Positions 1 to 8,506 of a stretch of 64,000 nt of DNA are shown in pieces. Both the position numbers and the translations under genes were made by a program. The first letter of the stretch is position 1; the number at the start of each line of letters is the position of its first letter. Under the pieces are notes generated by a model that worked only from the letters and a program-made list of their open reading frames with translations, ran no database searches and was not told the DNA's origin. Source of the stretch: JAWLHU01 sp049325315 (GTDB lineage Bacteria; Bacillota; Sulfobacillia; Symbiobacteriales; Symbiobacteriaceae); the NCBI GenBank assembly GCA_049325315.1, contig JBMONB010000083.1, forward strand, positions 221,999-285,998. The letters are read 5' to 3'.

Positions 1-168
1 ATACTCCAGATCGTCCACGTCAAACCCGGGTTCCACGCCAATGGCCACGGTTCGACCGTTGAGCAACTTCAGGTGGATTTCCTTATACACCGTTCGCTTA
101 CCCCCCTGTGCGTGCAAATCCATCAGGAAAATCAGATCAGACTTTCTGAGGATGGCAGGAACTTCCAT
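1..168 (-). CDS. Partial hypothetical protein, N-terminal 56 residues, cut by window edge
   Basis: On the minus strand an open frame starts at the ATG at 168-166 and runs without a stop past position 1. Its 56 visible residues begin MEVPAILRKSDLIFLMDL and continue with a mixed charged and hydrophobic composition typical of a real soluble protein. I do not recognise the family. It is divergent from the methyltransferase gene starting at 214, and its start codon lies inside one arm of a perfect 10-bp inverted repeat (166-200). No strong ribosome binding site is visible. Being open to the edge and laid out sensibly with its neighbour supports it; the lack of a recognised family lowers confidence. 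Confidence 0.5.
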   Translation of the reverse strand, partial: MEVPAILRKSDLIFLMDLHAQGGKRTVYKEIHLKLLNGRTVAIGVEPGFDVDDLEY

Positions 169-200
169 TTCCTGTGCCGAATGATCCTGTACAGGAAATG
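166..200. promoter_or_regulatory. Perfect 10-bp inverted repeat between divergent genes, candidate operator
   Basis: CATTTCCTGT (166-175) and ACAGGAAATG (191-200) are exact inverted repeats separated by 15 bases. The inner part also makes a 10-bp palindrome, CCTGTACAGG (186-195), so there are three CCTGT-type half-sites. It sits exactly between the start of the minus-strand gene (168) and the methyltransferase start (214), the usual place for an operator shared by divergent genes. The cognate regulator is unknown. Confidence 0.45.
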
Positions 201-213
201 GGGGGATTGGGCG

Positions 214-960
214 ATGATGGAACAGAAGGTGCACGCTGAACTGTGGGACCTCGTGGAAATTCCGGTGCCGGGTGACGCGGACTTCTATACACAGTATGCC
301 CGGCTGAGCGGTGGACCCGTCCTGGTCTTGTTCTGTGGAACGGGCCGAATTGTGGTGCCGATTGCCCGACAGGGCATACCGGTGATGGGTATGGAGACCG
401 ATGCTGCCATTGTGGAACGGGCAAAACGGAAGGCGCAGGAGGCCGGGGCGAACAAGGCCCTCTTCGTCCGGGGCGATCCGACCAGCTTTCTCAGCAGTTC
501 CAAGCACAGCCTGGTGATGATTCCCAACGGGGCGCTCTCCCGGCTGCTCACCGTGGAAGATCAGCGCGCCTGCCTGATCGCCGCTCGCAATGGGCTCGCC
601 CTCGGCGGCAAACTGCTGCTGGACCTCCCCATCTTGGACCGGGCCAGCTTCACCGAAGAGGAGCCGCCAGTGGTACGCCAGCTGCCGGGTTCACAGGCGC
701 GGCAGGCGATCATCCATCGGAGCCGGCACTTTGATCCCACCCGGCAGATCGTGGAGGAACTGGTGGCGTGCGAGTTCGTCGAGGAGGGCGAGGTGGTCCG
801 CAAGGAATACCTCAGCCAGGCGCGCCGCTTTGCCACGCCGGCCGAGGTGATGCTGCTGCTGGAGGGGTGCGGCTTTGCCACCGTCACCTATGGCGACTTC
901 GACCAACACCCGTTCCTGCCAGGAGCAGGAAGGCTTGTGATCGAGGCAAGTCGCCGGTAA
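214..960 (+). CDS. Class I SAM-dependent methyltransferase
   Basis: This 248-residue protein probably transfers a methyl group from S-adenosylmethionine to an unknown small molecule. The Rossmann motif I is seen as VLVLFCGTGRIVVPIA near residue 35, followed by an acidic residue after the next strand (GMETDA) and a later LGGKLLLDLP segment typical of motif III and strand 5. The C-terminal half is beta-rich, like the substrate lid of glycine-N-methyltransferase-like and DUF-type methyltransferases. The frame is open further upstream, but ATG 214 (or 217) follows a GGGGG ribosome binding site at the right distance and clears the divergent neighbour. Substrate cannot be told from sequence. Confidence 0.75.
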   Translation: MMEQKVHAELWDLVEIPVPGDADFYTQYARLSGGPVLVLFCGTGRIVVPIARQGIPVMGMETDAAIVERAKRKAQEAGANKALFVRGDPTSFLSSSKHSLVMIPNGALSRLLTVEDQRACLIAARNGLALGGKLLLDLPILDRASFTEEEPPVVRQLPGSQARQAIIHRSRHFDPTRQIVEELVACEFVEEGEVVRKEYLSQARRFATPAEVMLLLEGCGFATVTYGDFDQHPFLPGAGRLVIEASRR

Positions 961-981
961 AGACGGGCATCATAGGTGTGT

Positions 982-1020
982 GGGAAGAGGGGGAGTCTCC
1001 GGTGTGAGTCCCTCTTTCCC
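982..1020 (+). terminator. Hairpin downstream of the methyltransferase gene
   Basis: GGGAAGAGGG (982-991) can pair with TCCCTCTTTCCC (1009-1020) with one bulge. There is no clear T-run after it, so it may be an inefficient terminator or only a transcript end structure. Confidence 0.35.
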
Positions 1021-1061
1021 CGCCTATTGCGTTGTGCGAAAGATTTTCTTGCTCTTTGGTC

Positions 1062-1089
1062 TTCAGTCTTTGTCGATTCCGGATATAAT
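1062..1089 (+). promoter_or_regulatory. Possible sigma-A promoter for the response regulator
   Basis: A perfect -10 box TATAAT lies at 1084-1089 with a weak -35 (TTCAGT, 1062-1067) at 16-bp spacing. It is about 155 bases before the response regulator start in an AT-richer stretch. Confidence 0.35.
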
Positions 1090-1243
1090 GGAATGCAAGG
1101 CGACCGCACGATTTTGCAGGGCTGGATATCCGAATGTCCATGAATAATGCCAAAGTATACGGGTACTAGGGTGCGGAGTGGATTGTGCAAATGTTAGACC
1201 CATGGTACAGTTTTGCATAAGAGGAGAGGAGGCGCCCTAAGCC

Positions 1244-1888
1244 ATGAAAGTTATGATTGTTGACGACCACCTGATGCTTCGGAAGGGCGTGTTGAGTATC
1301 CTTTCTAACAGCGACCTTGAGGTGGTCGGCGAGGCGTCCAATGGCCAGGAGGCCCTGGAGTTGGTCCCCAAGCTGAAGCCGGACCTGGTCCTGATGGATA
1401 TTAACATGCCCGTCCTCGATGGTGTCGAAGCAACGAAGAAGCTGAAGGCGGCCAACCCCGATCTCAAGGTGGTCATTCTGACCGTCTCCGAGATTGACAA
1501 GGATCTGTTTGAGGCGATCAAGGCCGGCGCCGACGGCTACCTCCTGAAGAACCTCGGGCCCGAGGAACTGGTGGCCTGTCTCCGCTCGGCTGTCGCCGGC
1601 GAGGCTCCCATCTCCTCTGTCATGGCGGCCAAGATGCTCAAGGAGTTCCGTCAGCCCCGCACCGGTCCTACCGGCAAGGAGGACGGCCAGCAGCTCTCAC
1701 CCCGCGAGATCGAGGTGCTGCGACTCGCCTCTACCGGCCTCACCTACAAGGAGATTGCCGCCAAGCTCTACGTGGCGGAGTCCACGGTCAAGAACCACAT
1801 GCGGCATATCCTGGAGAAGCTGCACCTCCGCAACCGTTCCGAGGCGGTGGGCTACGCGATCCGCGAAGGCCTGGCCGGGGATCCCTAA
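1244..1888 (+). CDS. NarL/FixJ-family response regulator
   Basis: A 214-residue two-domain transcription factor. Residues 1-120 form the receiver domain, with the acidic pair VDDH near the N-terminus, phospho-acceptor Asp52 in LVLMDINMP, and the conserved Lys near 105 in GYLLKNLG. Residues 145-210 form a LuxR-type helix-turn-helix (LSPREIEVLRLASTGLTYKE then STVKNHMRHILEKL). The ATG at 1244 follows a GGAGAGGAGG site. No histidine kinase gene is next to it, so it is an orphan here: its signal and targets are unknown. The two-component system at 22.5-24.3 kb belongs to the same family but has its own regulator. Confidence 0.88.
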   Translation: MKVMIVDDHLMLRKGVLSILSNSDLEVVGEASNGQEALELVPKLKPDLVLMDINMPVLDGVEATKKLKAANPDLKVVILTVSEIDKDLFEAIKAGADGYLLKNLGPEELVACLRSAVAGEAPISSVMAAKMLKEFRQPRTGPTGKEDGQQLSPREIEVLRLASTGLTYKEIAAKLYVAESTVKNHMRHILEKLHLRNRSEAVGYAIREGLAGDP

Positions 1889-1901
1889 AGCCATTGTAAG
1901 C

Positions 1902-1933
1902 AAGACCACCCGCGCGCGTGCGGGTGGTCTTTT
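1902..1933 (+). terminator. Rho-independent terminator after the response regulator
   Basis: A perfect 12-bp stem, AAGACCACCCGC (1902-1913) with GCGGGTGGTCTT (1920-1931), a 6-base loop and trailing Ts. It lies 14 bases after the stop codon. Confidence 0.85.
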
Positions 1934-2109
1934 CGGTTCCCGCCCGAGACTCTCGGCAAAAGACCCCACTCTCGCGCCCACTTGTGCGAAAAGGTCTACC
2001 ATAGAATCGGGTAAACGGGGGATTCCCGGTCTATGGAAACCACAGCTATGATGCAAGTGTAGGAAACCCATTCCGTGGGCGATGGTTAGCGTAGAGGAGG
2101 CGACGGTCC

Positions 2110-2547
2110 GTGAAAAAGGTGTTGCTGGCGACTGATGGCAGCGAGGGTTCCCTGCATGCGGCCCGCATGGCAGGCGAGCTTTGCTGCATGCAAGATACAC
2201 AGGTGATCGTCCTCTATGTCGCCCATATTCCGCGTGCCTACTACTTCACCGACGAGTTCGGCAACAAGGTGACCCCCGAGGTTCCGATGGATGTCATGAT
2301 CCGTCGGACGGCCGAGCCGATCCTCCGCAAGACGCTCTCCGCGCTCGGGGTGCCCGAGGAGCGGGTCATCACCGAGGTGCAGGTGGGCGAGCCCGCTGAG
2401 GAGATTGTCGACCTGGCTCGCCTGGAGCATGTCGACCTGATCGTCATCGGCAGCCGCGGCCTCAGCCCGCTCAGGGAGATGCTGCTGGGCAGCGTCTCGA
2501 ACCGAGTGCTCCACACCGCTCCCTGCCCGGTCCTGGTGGTCCGGTAA
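2110..2547 (+). CDS. Universal stress protein, UspA family
   Basis: A 145-residue single-domain Usp protein, full length for the family. The N-terminal strand KKVLLATDGS carries the adenine-contacting Asp, and the C-terminal ATP-binding signature G-x2-G-x9-G-S is present as GSRG then LLGSVS near residues 112-127, so it is probably an ATP-binding member. These proteins act in the cytoplasm in stress and survival; the partner is unknown. The start is GTG at 2110 behind GTAGAGGAGG; no upstream ATG fits. It stands alone between two terminator-like hairpins. Confidence 0.88.
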   Translation: MKKVLLATDGSEGSLHAARMAGELCCMQDTQVIVLYVAHIPRAYYFTDEFGNKVTPEVPMDVMIRRTAEPILRKTLSALGVPEERVITEVQVGEPAEEIVDLARLEHVDLIVIGSRGLSPLREMLLGSVSNRVLHTAPCPVLVVR

Positions 2548-2581
2548 CCCCCTCCCACCCGGGAGCGTGGCAATATGAGAG

Positions 2582-2622
2582 AGCCCCCTTCCTCCGGTCT
2601 CCCCTGCCGGATGAAGGGGGTT
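2582..2622 (+). terminator. Terminator after the UspA gene
   Basis: AGCCCCCTTC (2582-2591) pairs with GAAGGGGGTT (2613-2622), with inner CCGG/CCGG pairing and a T-rich tail (TTGCTTGTTT). Confidence 0.6.
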
Positions 2623-2700
2623 GCTTGTTTCGCAAAAGGAGTTTCTTCCGGCAGGCAAGAACTTTATGGTGTGAACCATCGCGAACAAGGGGGATTGCAC

Positions 2701-4395
2701 GTGACCGTCGCCATCGACTTTTCCAAGTACCATCGCTATGATGAACTGGTTCAGCACATGCAAGAGCTGGTGGAAGCCTACCCCAACCTTGCCCGGATCT
2801 ACTCGATCGGCAAGTCCTTTGAGGGCCGGGACATCTGGGTGGTCGAGATCACCAACCACGAGACCGGCGACCACAACGACAAGCCGGGCTACTATATCGA
2901 TGCCAACCTGCACGCCGGCGAGGTGACAGGCACCGCCTGCGCCCTGTACACCATTCATCACCTGCTCACCCGCTACGGCGCCGACGAGGAGATCACCCGC
3001 CTGGTCGACACCACCTCGTTCTATATCATCCCGCGCGTCAGCCCCGACGGCGCCGAGAAGTACCTGACCAGCCCCTACTTCCTGCGCTCCTCGGTCCGGC
3101 CCTACCCCTTCGAGGAGGAGCAAGACGGCCTCTACGCCGACGATATCGACGGCAACGGGCTGATCCTTCAGATGCGGGTGCCCGACCCCGATGGCGAGTG
3201 GAAGGTCTCCGCCAAGGACCCGCGCCTGATGATCCCCCGGCTGCCGCACGAGTTCGGCGGCCAGTACTACCGGCTCTACCTGGAGGGTCAGATCCGCAAT
3301 TATGACGGGGCGGAGATCAAGGCGGCCCCGCATAAGTGGGGGCTCGACCTGAACCGTCAGTTCCCGGTGGGCTGGGAGCCCGAGGCGAAGCAGCCCGGCG
3401 CCGGTCCCTTCCCGCTCTCTGAGCCCGAGACCCGGGCGGTGGCCGAGTTCCTCCTGAACCAGAAGAACATCACCGGTGGTCAGTCGTACCACACCACCAC
3501 CGGCATCATCCTGCGGCCCTCTTCGTTCCGCTCCGACAAGAAGATGAACCCCCGGGACCGGGCCGCCTTCACCGCCATCGGCCGGGTGGGCGAAGAGGTG
3601 ACCGGCTACCCCTGCGCCTCGGTCTTCGACGGCTTCGCCTACAACCCCGACAACCCGATCAAGGGCGTCTTCCTCGACTGGACCTACGACAACCTGGGGC
3701 TGATCCTCTACTCCACCGAGCTGTGGGACCTGCGAGTCCGGGCGGGCAACGACCGGGTCCCCTTCCTTGACCCCTGGAAGAACCGCGACCCCGAGCAGGA
3801 AGGGCTCAACATGCTGGCCTGGAACGACCGGGAGCTGGCCGGCGAGGGCTTTGTCAACTGGTACGACTTCGACCACCCGCAGCTGGGCAAGGTGCAGCTG
3901 GGCGGTTGGAAGATGAAGGAGGTCCTCCAGAACGCCCCGCCCAGTTTCCTGAAGGCCGAGGCGCACAAGAACTGCGTCTTCACCCTGAAGCACGCCGGCG
4001 CCGTGCCGCGCATCGCCATCGAGAAGGCGGTGGCCGAGCACCTGGGCGACGGGGTCTACCGGATCGAGGTGGTGGTGAAGAACAAGGGCTACCTGCCCAC
4101 CAACATCACCGAGATGGCCAAGCAGAACAAGACGGTCAAGCCCGTCACCGTCGAGCTGTCGCTGCCCGAGGGGGCGGAGCTGATTCTCGGCAAGGTGAAG
4201 GAGGAGGCCGGCCACCTCGACGGCCGTGTGATCGCCCCGGGCCTGAACTTCTACCCCGGCAACCTCTCCACCGCCAAGGAGAAGCGGCTGGAGTGGGTGG
4301 TCAAGGCGCCCAATGGCGGCGACCTGGCCGTGAAGGCGGTCTCCGAGAAGGCCGGCAAGGCTGCCACCACCCTGGCGCTGCGGGCGGAGGTGTAG
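2701..4395 (+). CDS. M14-family zinc carboxypeptidase, first of three tandem paralogues
   Basis: A 564-residue peptidase predicted to remove C-terminal residues from peptides. Zinc ligands are His71 and Glu74 (LHAGE) and His264 (QSYHT); the substrate-binding Asn-Arg pair is in LDLNRQ near 218, and the catalytic Glu340 is in STELWD. The catalytic domain fills residues 1-400, followed by about 165 residues of beta-rich C-terminal domain. An aspartate-rich insert (DDIDGNGLILQMR) is shared with the next two genes. No signal peptide is visible. The GTG at 2701 follows CAAGGGGG; the longer open frame upstream overlaps the preceding terminator. The next gene begins 3 bases after this stop. Confidence 0.88.
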   Translation: MTVAIDFSKYHRYDELVQHMQELVEAYPNLARIYSIGKSFEGRDIWVVEITNHETGDHNDKPGYYIDANLHAGEVTGTACALYTIHHLLTRYGADEEITRLVDTTSFYIIPRVSPDGAEKYLTSPYFLRSSVRPYPFEEEQDGLYADDIDGNGLILQMRVPDPDGEWKVSAKDPRLMIPRLPHEFGGQYYRLYLEGQIRNYDGAEIKAAPHKWGLDLNRQFPVGWEPEAKQPGAGPFPLSEPETRAVAEFLLNQKNITGGQSYHTTTGIILRPSSFRSDKKMNPRDRAAFTAIGRVGEEVTGYPCASVFDGFAYNPDNPIKGVFLDWTYDNLGLILYSTELWDLRVRAGNDRVPFLDPWKNRDPEQEGLNMLAWNDRELAGEGFVNWYDFDHPQLGKVQLGGWKMKEVLQNAPPSFLKAEAHKNCVFTLKHAGAVPRIAIEKAVAEHLGDGVYRIEVVVKNKGYLPTNITEMAKQNKTVKPVTVELSLPEGAELILGKVKEEAGHLDGRVIAPGLNFYPGNLSTAKEKRLEWVVKAPNGGDLAVKAVSEKAGKAATTLALRAEV

Positions 4396-4398
4396 CCA

Positions 4399-6165
4399 AT
4401 GACCACCATGACGCAGGAAGAGGCGAGGGCGATTCTCGCCACCTACCGCTCCGACAAGTACCAGCGCTACGCCGAGATCGAGTCCTTCCTGAAGGCCTGG
4501 GCGGCGCTCTACCCCAACCTCTGCAAGCTGGAGTCGCTGGGCCAGTCGCCCGAGGGGCGCGACGTCTGGCAGGTCACCCTGACCAACTTCGCCACCGGCG
4601 ACGACCTCGCCAAGCCAGCCTACCATATTAACGGCCAGCACCATGCCGGCGAGGTGACAGCGGGGGCGGTGGCGGTCTACACGATCCACTACCTGCTGAC
4701 CCACTACGGCTCCGACCCGCAGGTGACCGAGCTGCTGGACACCCGGGCGGTCTACGTGCTGCCCCGCATTGCGGTTGATGGCGCCGAGTGGTATTTCGAC
4801 AACCCGCAGCTCGTCCGCTCCAGCCCGCTGCTCTACCCGCACCCCGAGGAGCCCGAGGGGCTGCGCCCTGCCGATATCAACGGCGACGGACACATTTTGA
4901 TGATGCGGATTCCCCACCCCCAGGGCGACTGGAAGATCTCCGCCAAGGACCCGCGCCTGATGATCCGCCGGCGGCCCGAGGACAGGGAGGGCACCTTCTA
5001 CCGGCTCTACACCGAGGGGCTGATGCAGAAGCGGACAGAGAAGGGGCTGGAGGTCGCCTACGACGGCCGGGCGATCACCGGCGACCCCGGCGGCCCCTAC
5101 GCCCGGGAGCGGGGCTTCGACTTCAACCGCAACTACCCGACCAACTGGAAGCCCCAGCACCGGCAGTCGGGTTCGGGCCGCTACCCGTTTGACCGGGAAG
5201 AGGTCCGGGCGATGGCCAAGTTCTGGCTGAGCCATCCGAACATCGGCGGCGCCATGTCGTACCACACCCGCTCGGGCATGAACCTGCGCCCCTCGCCCCT
5301 GGTGGGCGACGACAAGATGAACGGGTTCGACCTGGCCATGTACAAGCGGATCGGCGAGGTCTGCGAGCGGATCACCGGCTACCCCACCGTCTCCGTCTAC
5401 GAGTACTTCACCTTCGACTACAACCCCGACCGGCTCGACGTCGGCTCCTGGCTGGAGTGGTGCTACGACGAGCGGGGCGTCCAGGGCTTTGAGATGGAGC
5501 TGTGGGACTTCCCCTATATCTGCGGCGTCAAGAAGCGGCCGTTTAAAGAGCTGAAGAACCTGACCGACGAGCAGCGGGAGGAGGATGCGCTCCTGCAGCT
5601 CCAGTGGAACGACAAGGAGCTGGATGGCGCGGGGTTCATCAACTGGACTCCCTTCGAACACCCGCAGTTCGGCCCGGTGGAGATCGGCGGCTGGGAGCCC
5701 AAGTACGTGGGGCAGAACCCGCCGGAGAAGCTGCTGCACCAGGAGTGCCACAAGAACTGCCTCTTTACCATCGAGCACGCCCTGGCCCTGCCGCTGCTGC
5801 GGATCGGCGAGGTGCGGGTGAAGCGGCTGGGTGAGTCGCTCTTCGCCGTCGCCGCCCAGGTCTGCAACCATGGCTTCCTGCCCACCCAGGTGACCCAGGT
5901 GGCGGTCAACATGAAGGCGACCCAGCCCGTCACCGTGGAGCTGAAGACAGCGGGCCGCGTCGCCGGCGGCCGGCCGAAGCAGGAGCTGGGCCAGATCGCC
6001 GGGCGCGGCGAGGGCGCCCTCACCTTCTGGGGCAACGGGATCTCGCCGTCCACCGAGCGTTGGGCCGAGTGGGTGGTGGCAGCCCCCGCGGGCTCCGAGG
6101 TGACCATCGCCGTCGAGCACGACCGGGGCGGCAAGGTGAGCCGCACCATCACCCTGGAGGGATGA
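4399..6165 (+). CDS. M14-family zinc carboxypeptidase, second paralogue
   Basis: A 588-residue paralogue of the flanking genes with the same layout: zinc ligands His82 and Glu85 in QHHAGE, the third ligand in MSYHTRSG, the Asn-Arg pair in FDFNRNYP, and the catalytic Glu in EMELWD. It has a longer insertion (about residues 205-230) before the NR motif than its sisters, which may change substrate choice. The start ATG at 4399 lies 3 bases after the previous stop with GCGGAGG at good spacing, so the genes are co-transcribed and probably translationally coupled. Cellular location is probably cytoplasmic since no export signal is seen. Confidence 0.87.
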   Translation: MTTMTQEEARAILATYRSDKYQRYAEIESFLKAWAALYPNLCKLESLGQSPEGRDVWQVTLTNFATGDDLAKPAYHINGQHHAGEVTAGAVAVYTIHYLLTHYGSDPQVTELLDTRAVYVLPRIAVDGAEWYFDNPQLVRSSPLLYPHPEEPEGLRPADINGDGHILMMRIPHPQGDWKISAKDPRLMIRRRPEDREGTFYRLYTEGLMQKRTEKGLEVAYDGRAITGDPGGPYARERGFDFNRNYPTNWKPQHRQSGSGRYPFDREEVRAMAKFWLSHPNIGGAMSYHTRSGMNLRPSPLVGDDKMNGFDLAMYKRIGEVCERITGYPTVSVYEYFTFDYNPDRLDVGSWLEWCYDERGVQGFEMELWDFPYICGVKKRPFKELKNLTDEQREEDALLQLQWNDKELDGAGFINWTPFEHPQFGPVEIGGWEPKYVGQNPPEKLLHQECHKNCLFTIEHALALPLLRIGEVRVKRLGESLFAVAAQVCNHGFLPTQVTQVAVNMKATQPVTVELKTAGRVAGGRPKQELGQIAGRGEGALTFWGNGISPSTERWAEWVVAAPAGSEVTIAVEHDRGGKVSRTITLEG

Positions 6166-6167
6166 GC

Positions 6168-7847
6168 ATGTCCCTGATCGACTCCTTTGACCCGGGGCGC
6201 TACCTCCGGTATGACGAGATGACCGCCCTGCTCCAGGAGCTGGCGGCGGCCTACCCGACCCTCTGCACCCTGGAGGAGATCGGCCGCTCCGATGAGGGGC
6301 GGGCGATTCTCGCGGTCACCCTGACCAACGCCGCCACCGGCCCGGCCGCCGAGAAGCCCGGCTACCTGGTAGACGCCAACACCCACGCCGGCGAGGTGAC
6401 CGGCGGAGCGGCGGCGCTCTATACCATTCACCACCTGCTGACCCGGTACGGCCAGGAGCCGGAGGCCACCGAGATTCTGGACACCCGGGCCTTCTACGTG
6501 ATCCCCCGCATCGCGGTGGATGGCGTGGAGCTCTACCTGACCGACCCCGCCACCCTGCGCTCCAGCCCCAAGCGCTACCCCGAGCCCGAGGAGCTGCCCG
6601 GCCTCTACCCGAAGGACATCAACGGCGACGGGATGATCCTGCAGATGCGCATGGCGCATCCCGACGGCGACTGGAAGGTCGATGAGGTCGACCCGCGCCT
6701 GATGGTCCGCCGGCGGCCCAATGACAGGGAGGGCGCCTTCTACCGGCTCTTCAGCGAGGGCGAGATCAAGGGCTGGGATGGGAGGACGATTCCGCCCCAG
6801 CGCCGCCCCATGGGGCTCGACTTCAACCGGAACTACCCGGCGTTCTGGAACCCCGAGGGGAGCCAGCCCGGGGCGGGGCGCTACCCGCTCTCGGAGCCCG
6901 AGACCCGGGCGGTGGCGACCTTCATTCTCAGCCATCCGAACATTGGCGCCTACGTGGCCTACCACACCACCGGCGGCGTCCTGCTGCGCCCGCCGTCGAA
7001 CGGGGGCGACGACAAGATCGGCCAGGCCGACCTGGAAGGGTTCAAGCGGATCGGCGAGATCTGCACCCGGGTGACTGGCTACCCCTGCAAGTCGACCTAC
7101 GACGCCTTCCACTACCCCGGTCAGCAGGCGCTGGTCAAGGGGGCCGATGACTGGGCCTACGAGCACCTGGGAATCCAGGCCTACTGCTTCGAGCTGTGGG
7201 ACCGGGACGGCCGGGCCGGCGCCCGCGGCTACGCCCAGGGCGGCGTCAAGGCGCTGCTGAAGCTGACCGAGGCCGAGATCATCGAAGATGAGCGGAAGCT
7301 GCTCAAGTGGAACGATGAGGCGCTGGGCGGGAAGGGGTTCATCAACTGGATGCCCTTCGAGCACCCGCAGCTCGGCCCGGTGGAGATCGGCGGCTGGGAC
7401 CACAAGCGAGCGGTGCAGAACCCGCCCGAGGGGCCGCTCCTGGTGGAGGAGGTCACCAGGGCCGCCGCCTTCACCTTCGAGCACTGCCTCGCCACCCCCC
7501 GCCTCGCCTTCGGCAAGGTGGAGGCGAAGGGGCTGGGCCCCAGCCTCTACGAGCTGGCGGTGGAGGTCTGCAACACCGGCTTCCTGCCCACCAACGTCAC
7601 CCAGATGGCGGTCGAGCAGAAGCGGTCCACCGGGGTGAAGCTGACCCTGCAGGGCGCCGCTGTGGTCGCCCAGCGGGGGGCCGAGGTGAAGAACGGGGCC
7701 TACGAGCTGGGCGAGATCGAGGGCTGGGGGAAGAACGGCCAGCGCTGGGTCATCTTCGTGGTGCGGGGGCAGGCCGGCCAGGCCGTCAACCTTACCGCTC
7801 GTCATGAGCGGGCGGGGGTTGCCCGGAACCAGATCACCCTGGCGTAA
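6168..7847 (+). CDS. M14-family zinc carboxypeptidase, third paralogue
   Basis: A 559-residue third copy. His73 and Glu76 (NTHAGE), the later His in VAYHTTGG, the Asn-Arg pair in LDFNRNYP, and the catalytic Glu in CFELWD are all present, so all three copies look active. The annotated start is ATG 6168, with GGAGGG six bases upstream; an alternative ATG at 6162 overlaps the previous stop as ATGA but has no spacing to the ribosome binding site. It ends the three-gene operon; the next gene has its own strong site 53 bases on. Three intact copies suggest division of labour on different peptide C-termini. Confidence 0.87.
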   Translation: MSLIDSFDPGRYLRYDEMTALLQELAAAYPTLCTLEEIGRSDEGRAILAVTLTNAATGPAAEKPGYLVDANTHAGEVTGGAAALYTIHHLLTRYGQEPEATEILDTRAFYVIPRIAVDGVELYLTDPATLRSSPKRYPEPEELPGLYPKDINGDGMILQMRMAHPDGDWKVDEVDPRLMVRRRPNDREGAFYRLFSEGEIKGWDGRTIPPQRRPMGLDFNRNYPAFWNPEGSQPGAGRYPLSEPETRAVATFILSHPNIGAYVAYHTTGGVLLRPPSNGGDDKIGQADLEGFKRIGEICTRVTGYPCKSTYDAFHYPGQQALVKGADDWAYEHLGIQAYCFELWDRDGRAGARGYAQGGVKALLKLTEAEIIEDERKLLKWNDEALGGKGFINWMPFEHPQLGPVEIGGWDHKRAVQNPPEGPLLVEEVTRAAAFTFEHCLATPRLAFGKVEAKGLGPSLYELAVEVCNTGFLPTNVTQMAVEQKRSTGVKLTLQGAAVVAQRGAEVKNGAYELGEIEGWGKNGQRWVIFVVRGQAGQAVNLTARHERAGVARNQITLA

Positions 7848-7900
7848 GGAAACGAGACCCGCCCACACCCTGCGCCATTCTTGCGTAAGGAGGGAAGTAT

Positions 7901-8464
7901 GTGAGGCAGCTGTGGTGGGATGCGAGGCTCTCAGCCATCGAATCGCTCCTCGGCAAGTCGGAGGAACTGGTGGGCCATGCACCGATCCCCTTCGAATTGG
8001 GACCGGAGGAGGGTGGCGCAGCCGATGTGATCTACTTCAAAGAGGGGATCCCCGGTGTTGTTGCCGTCACTGCTGAGCTGATCGGTCGGGATGATCAAGT
8101 GCCTAACGCTCTGGGCAACTACGAGCTGGCGATCTGTCACCGCGACGCAGATGATGTCTGGGGGCCGGACCTGATCAGCCGCCTTGCCTACTACACCCTG
8201 GAGGCGGAGCTGAATCCGGGCGAGACGATGGAGATCGGACCGGCCGCCCCCGACGGCGCTACCATCACGGCCCTCATGTTCACCGCCTTTGGCCGCTTCC
8301 AGGTGCGTGACCGGGCCGCCGGTCTCCTGCTCTGCATAGGGATCACGGCGGATGAGCTGGACGCGTGCATGAATGGCGAGCAGGAGCGGGTGGAAGCTGC
8401 GCTGAAGGCGTCCGGCGTCTTCCCCTACACGGATCTTTACAGGCCCTCCGTGCTCCGCACATAA
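7901..8464 (+). CDS. SUFU (suppressor of fused) domain protein
   Basis: This 187-residue protein resembles the bacterial SUFU-domain family. The supporting stretch runs from about residue 60 to 150 and includes GNYELAICHRDADDVWGPDLI and an LxPGETMEIG-like turn seen in these proteins; the match is from memory of the family. Bacterial members are small cytoplasmic proteins of unknown role, sometimes acting as immunity proteins. The start is GTG 7901 behind AAGGAGGG. The gene follows the carboxypeptidase operon by 53 bases and is closed by a terminator, so it could be read with it. No toxin gene is next to it, so an immunity role is not supported here. Confidence 0.6.
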   Translation: MRQLWWDARLSAIESLLGKSEELVGHAPIPFELGPEEGGAADVIYFKEGIPGVVAVTAELIGRDDQVPNALGNYELAICHRDADDVWGPDLISRLAYYTLEAELNPGETMEIGPAAPDGATITALMFTAFGRFQVRDRAAGLLLCIGITADELDACMNGEQERVEAALKASGVFPYTDLYRPSVLRT

Positions 8465-8470
8465 CAACAA

Positions 8471-8506
8471 AGCCCGTGGGGAACTCCCCGCGGGCTCGCT
8501 CTTTCC
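8471..8506 (+). terminator. Terminator after the SUFU-domain gene
   Basis: AGCCCGTGGGG (8471-8481) pairs with CCCCGCGGGCT (8486-8496) around an AACT loop, followed by CGCTCTTTCC. It lies between convergent genes and may serve both. Confidence 0.75.

Noticed and set aside
2086..6120. Very long minus-strand open frame of 1344 codons across the UspA and carboxypeptidase genes
   Set aside because: It is the antisense shadow of GC-rich coding DNA: composition is Leu/Gly/Val/Asp/His repeats with no motif or ribosome binding site, while the plus strand has catalytic residues in all three genes.
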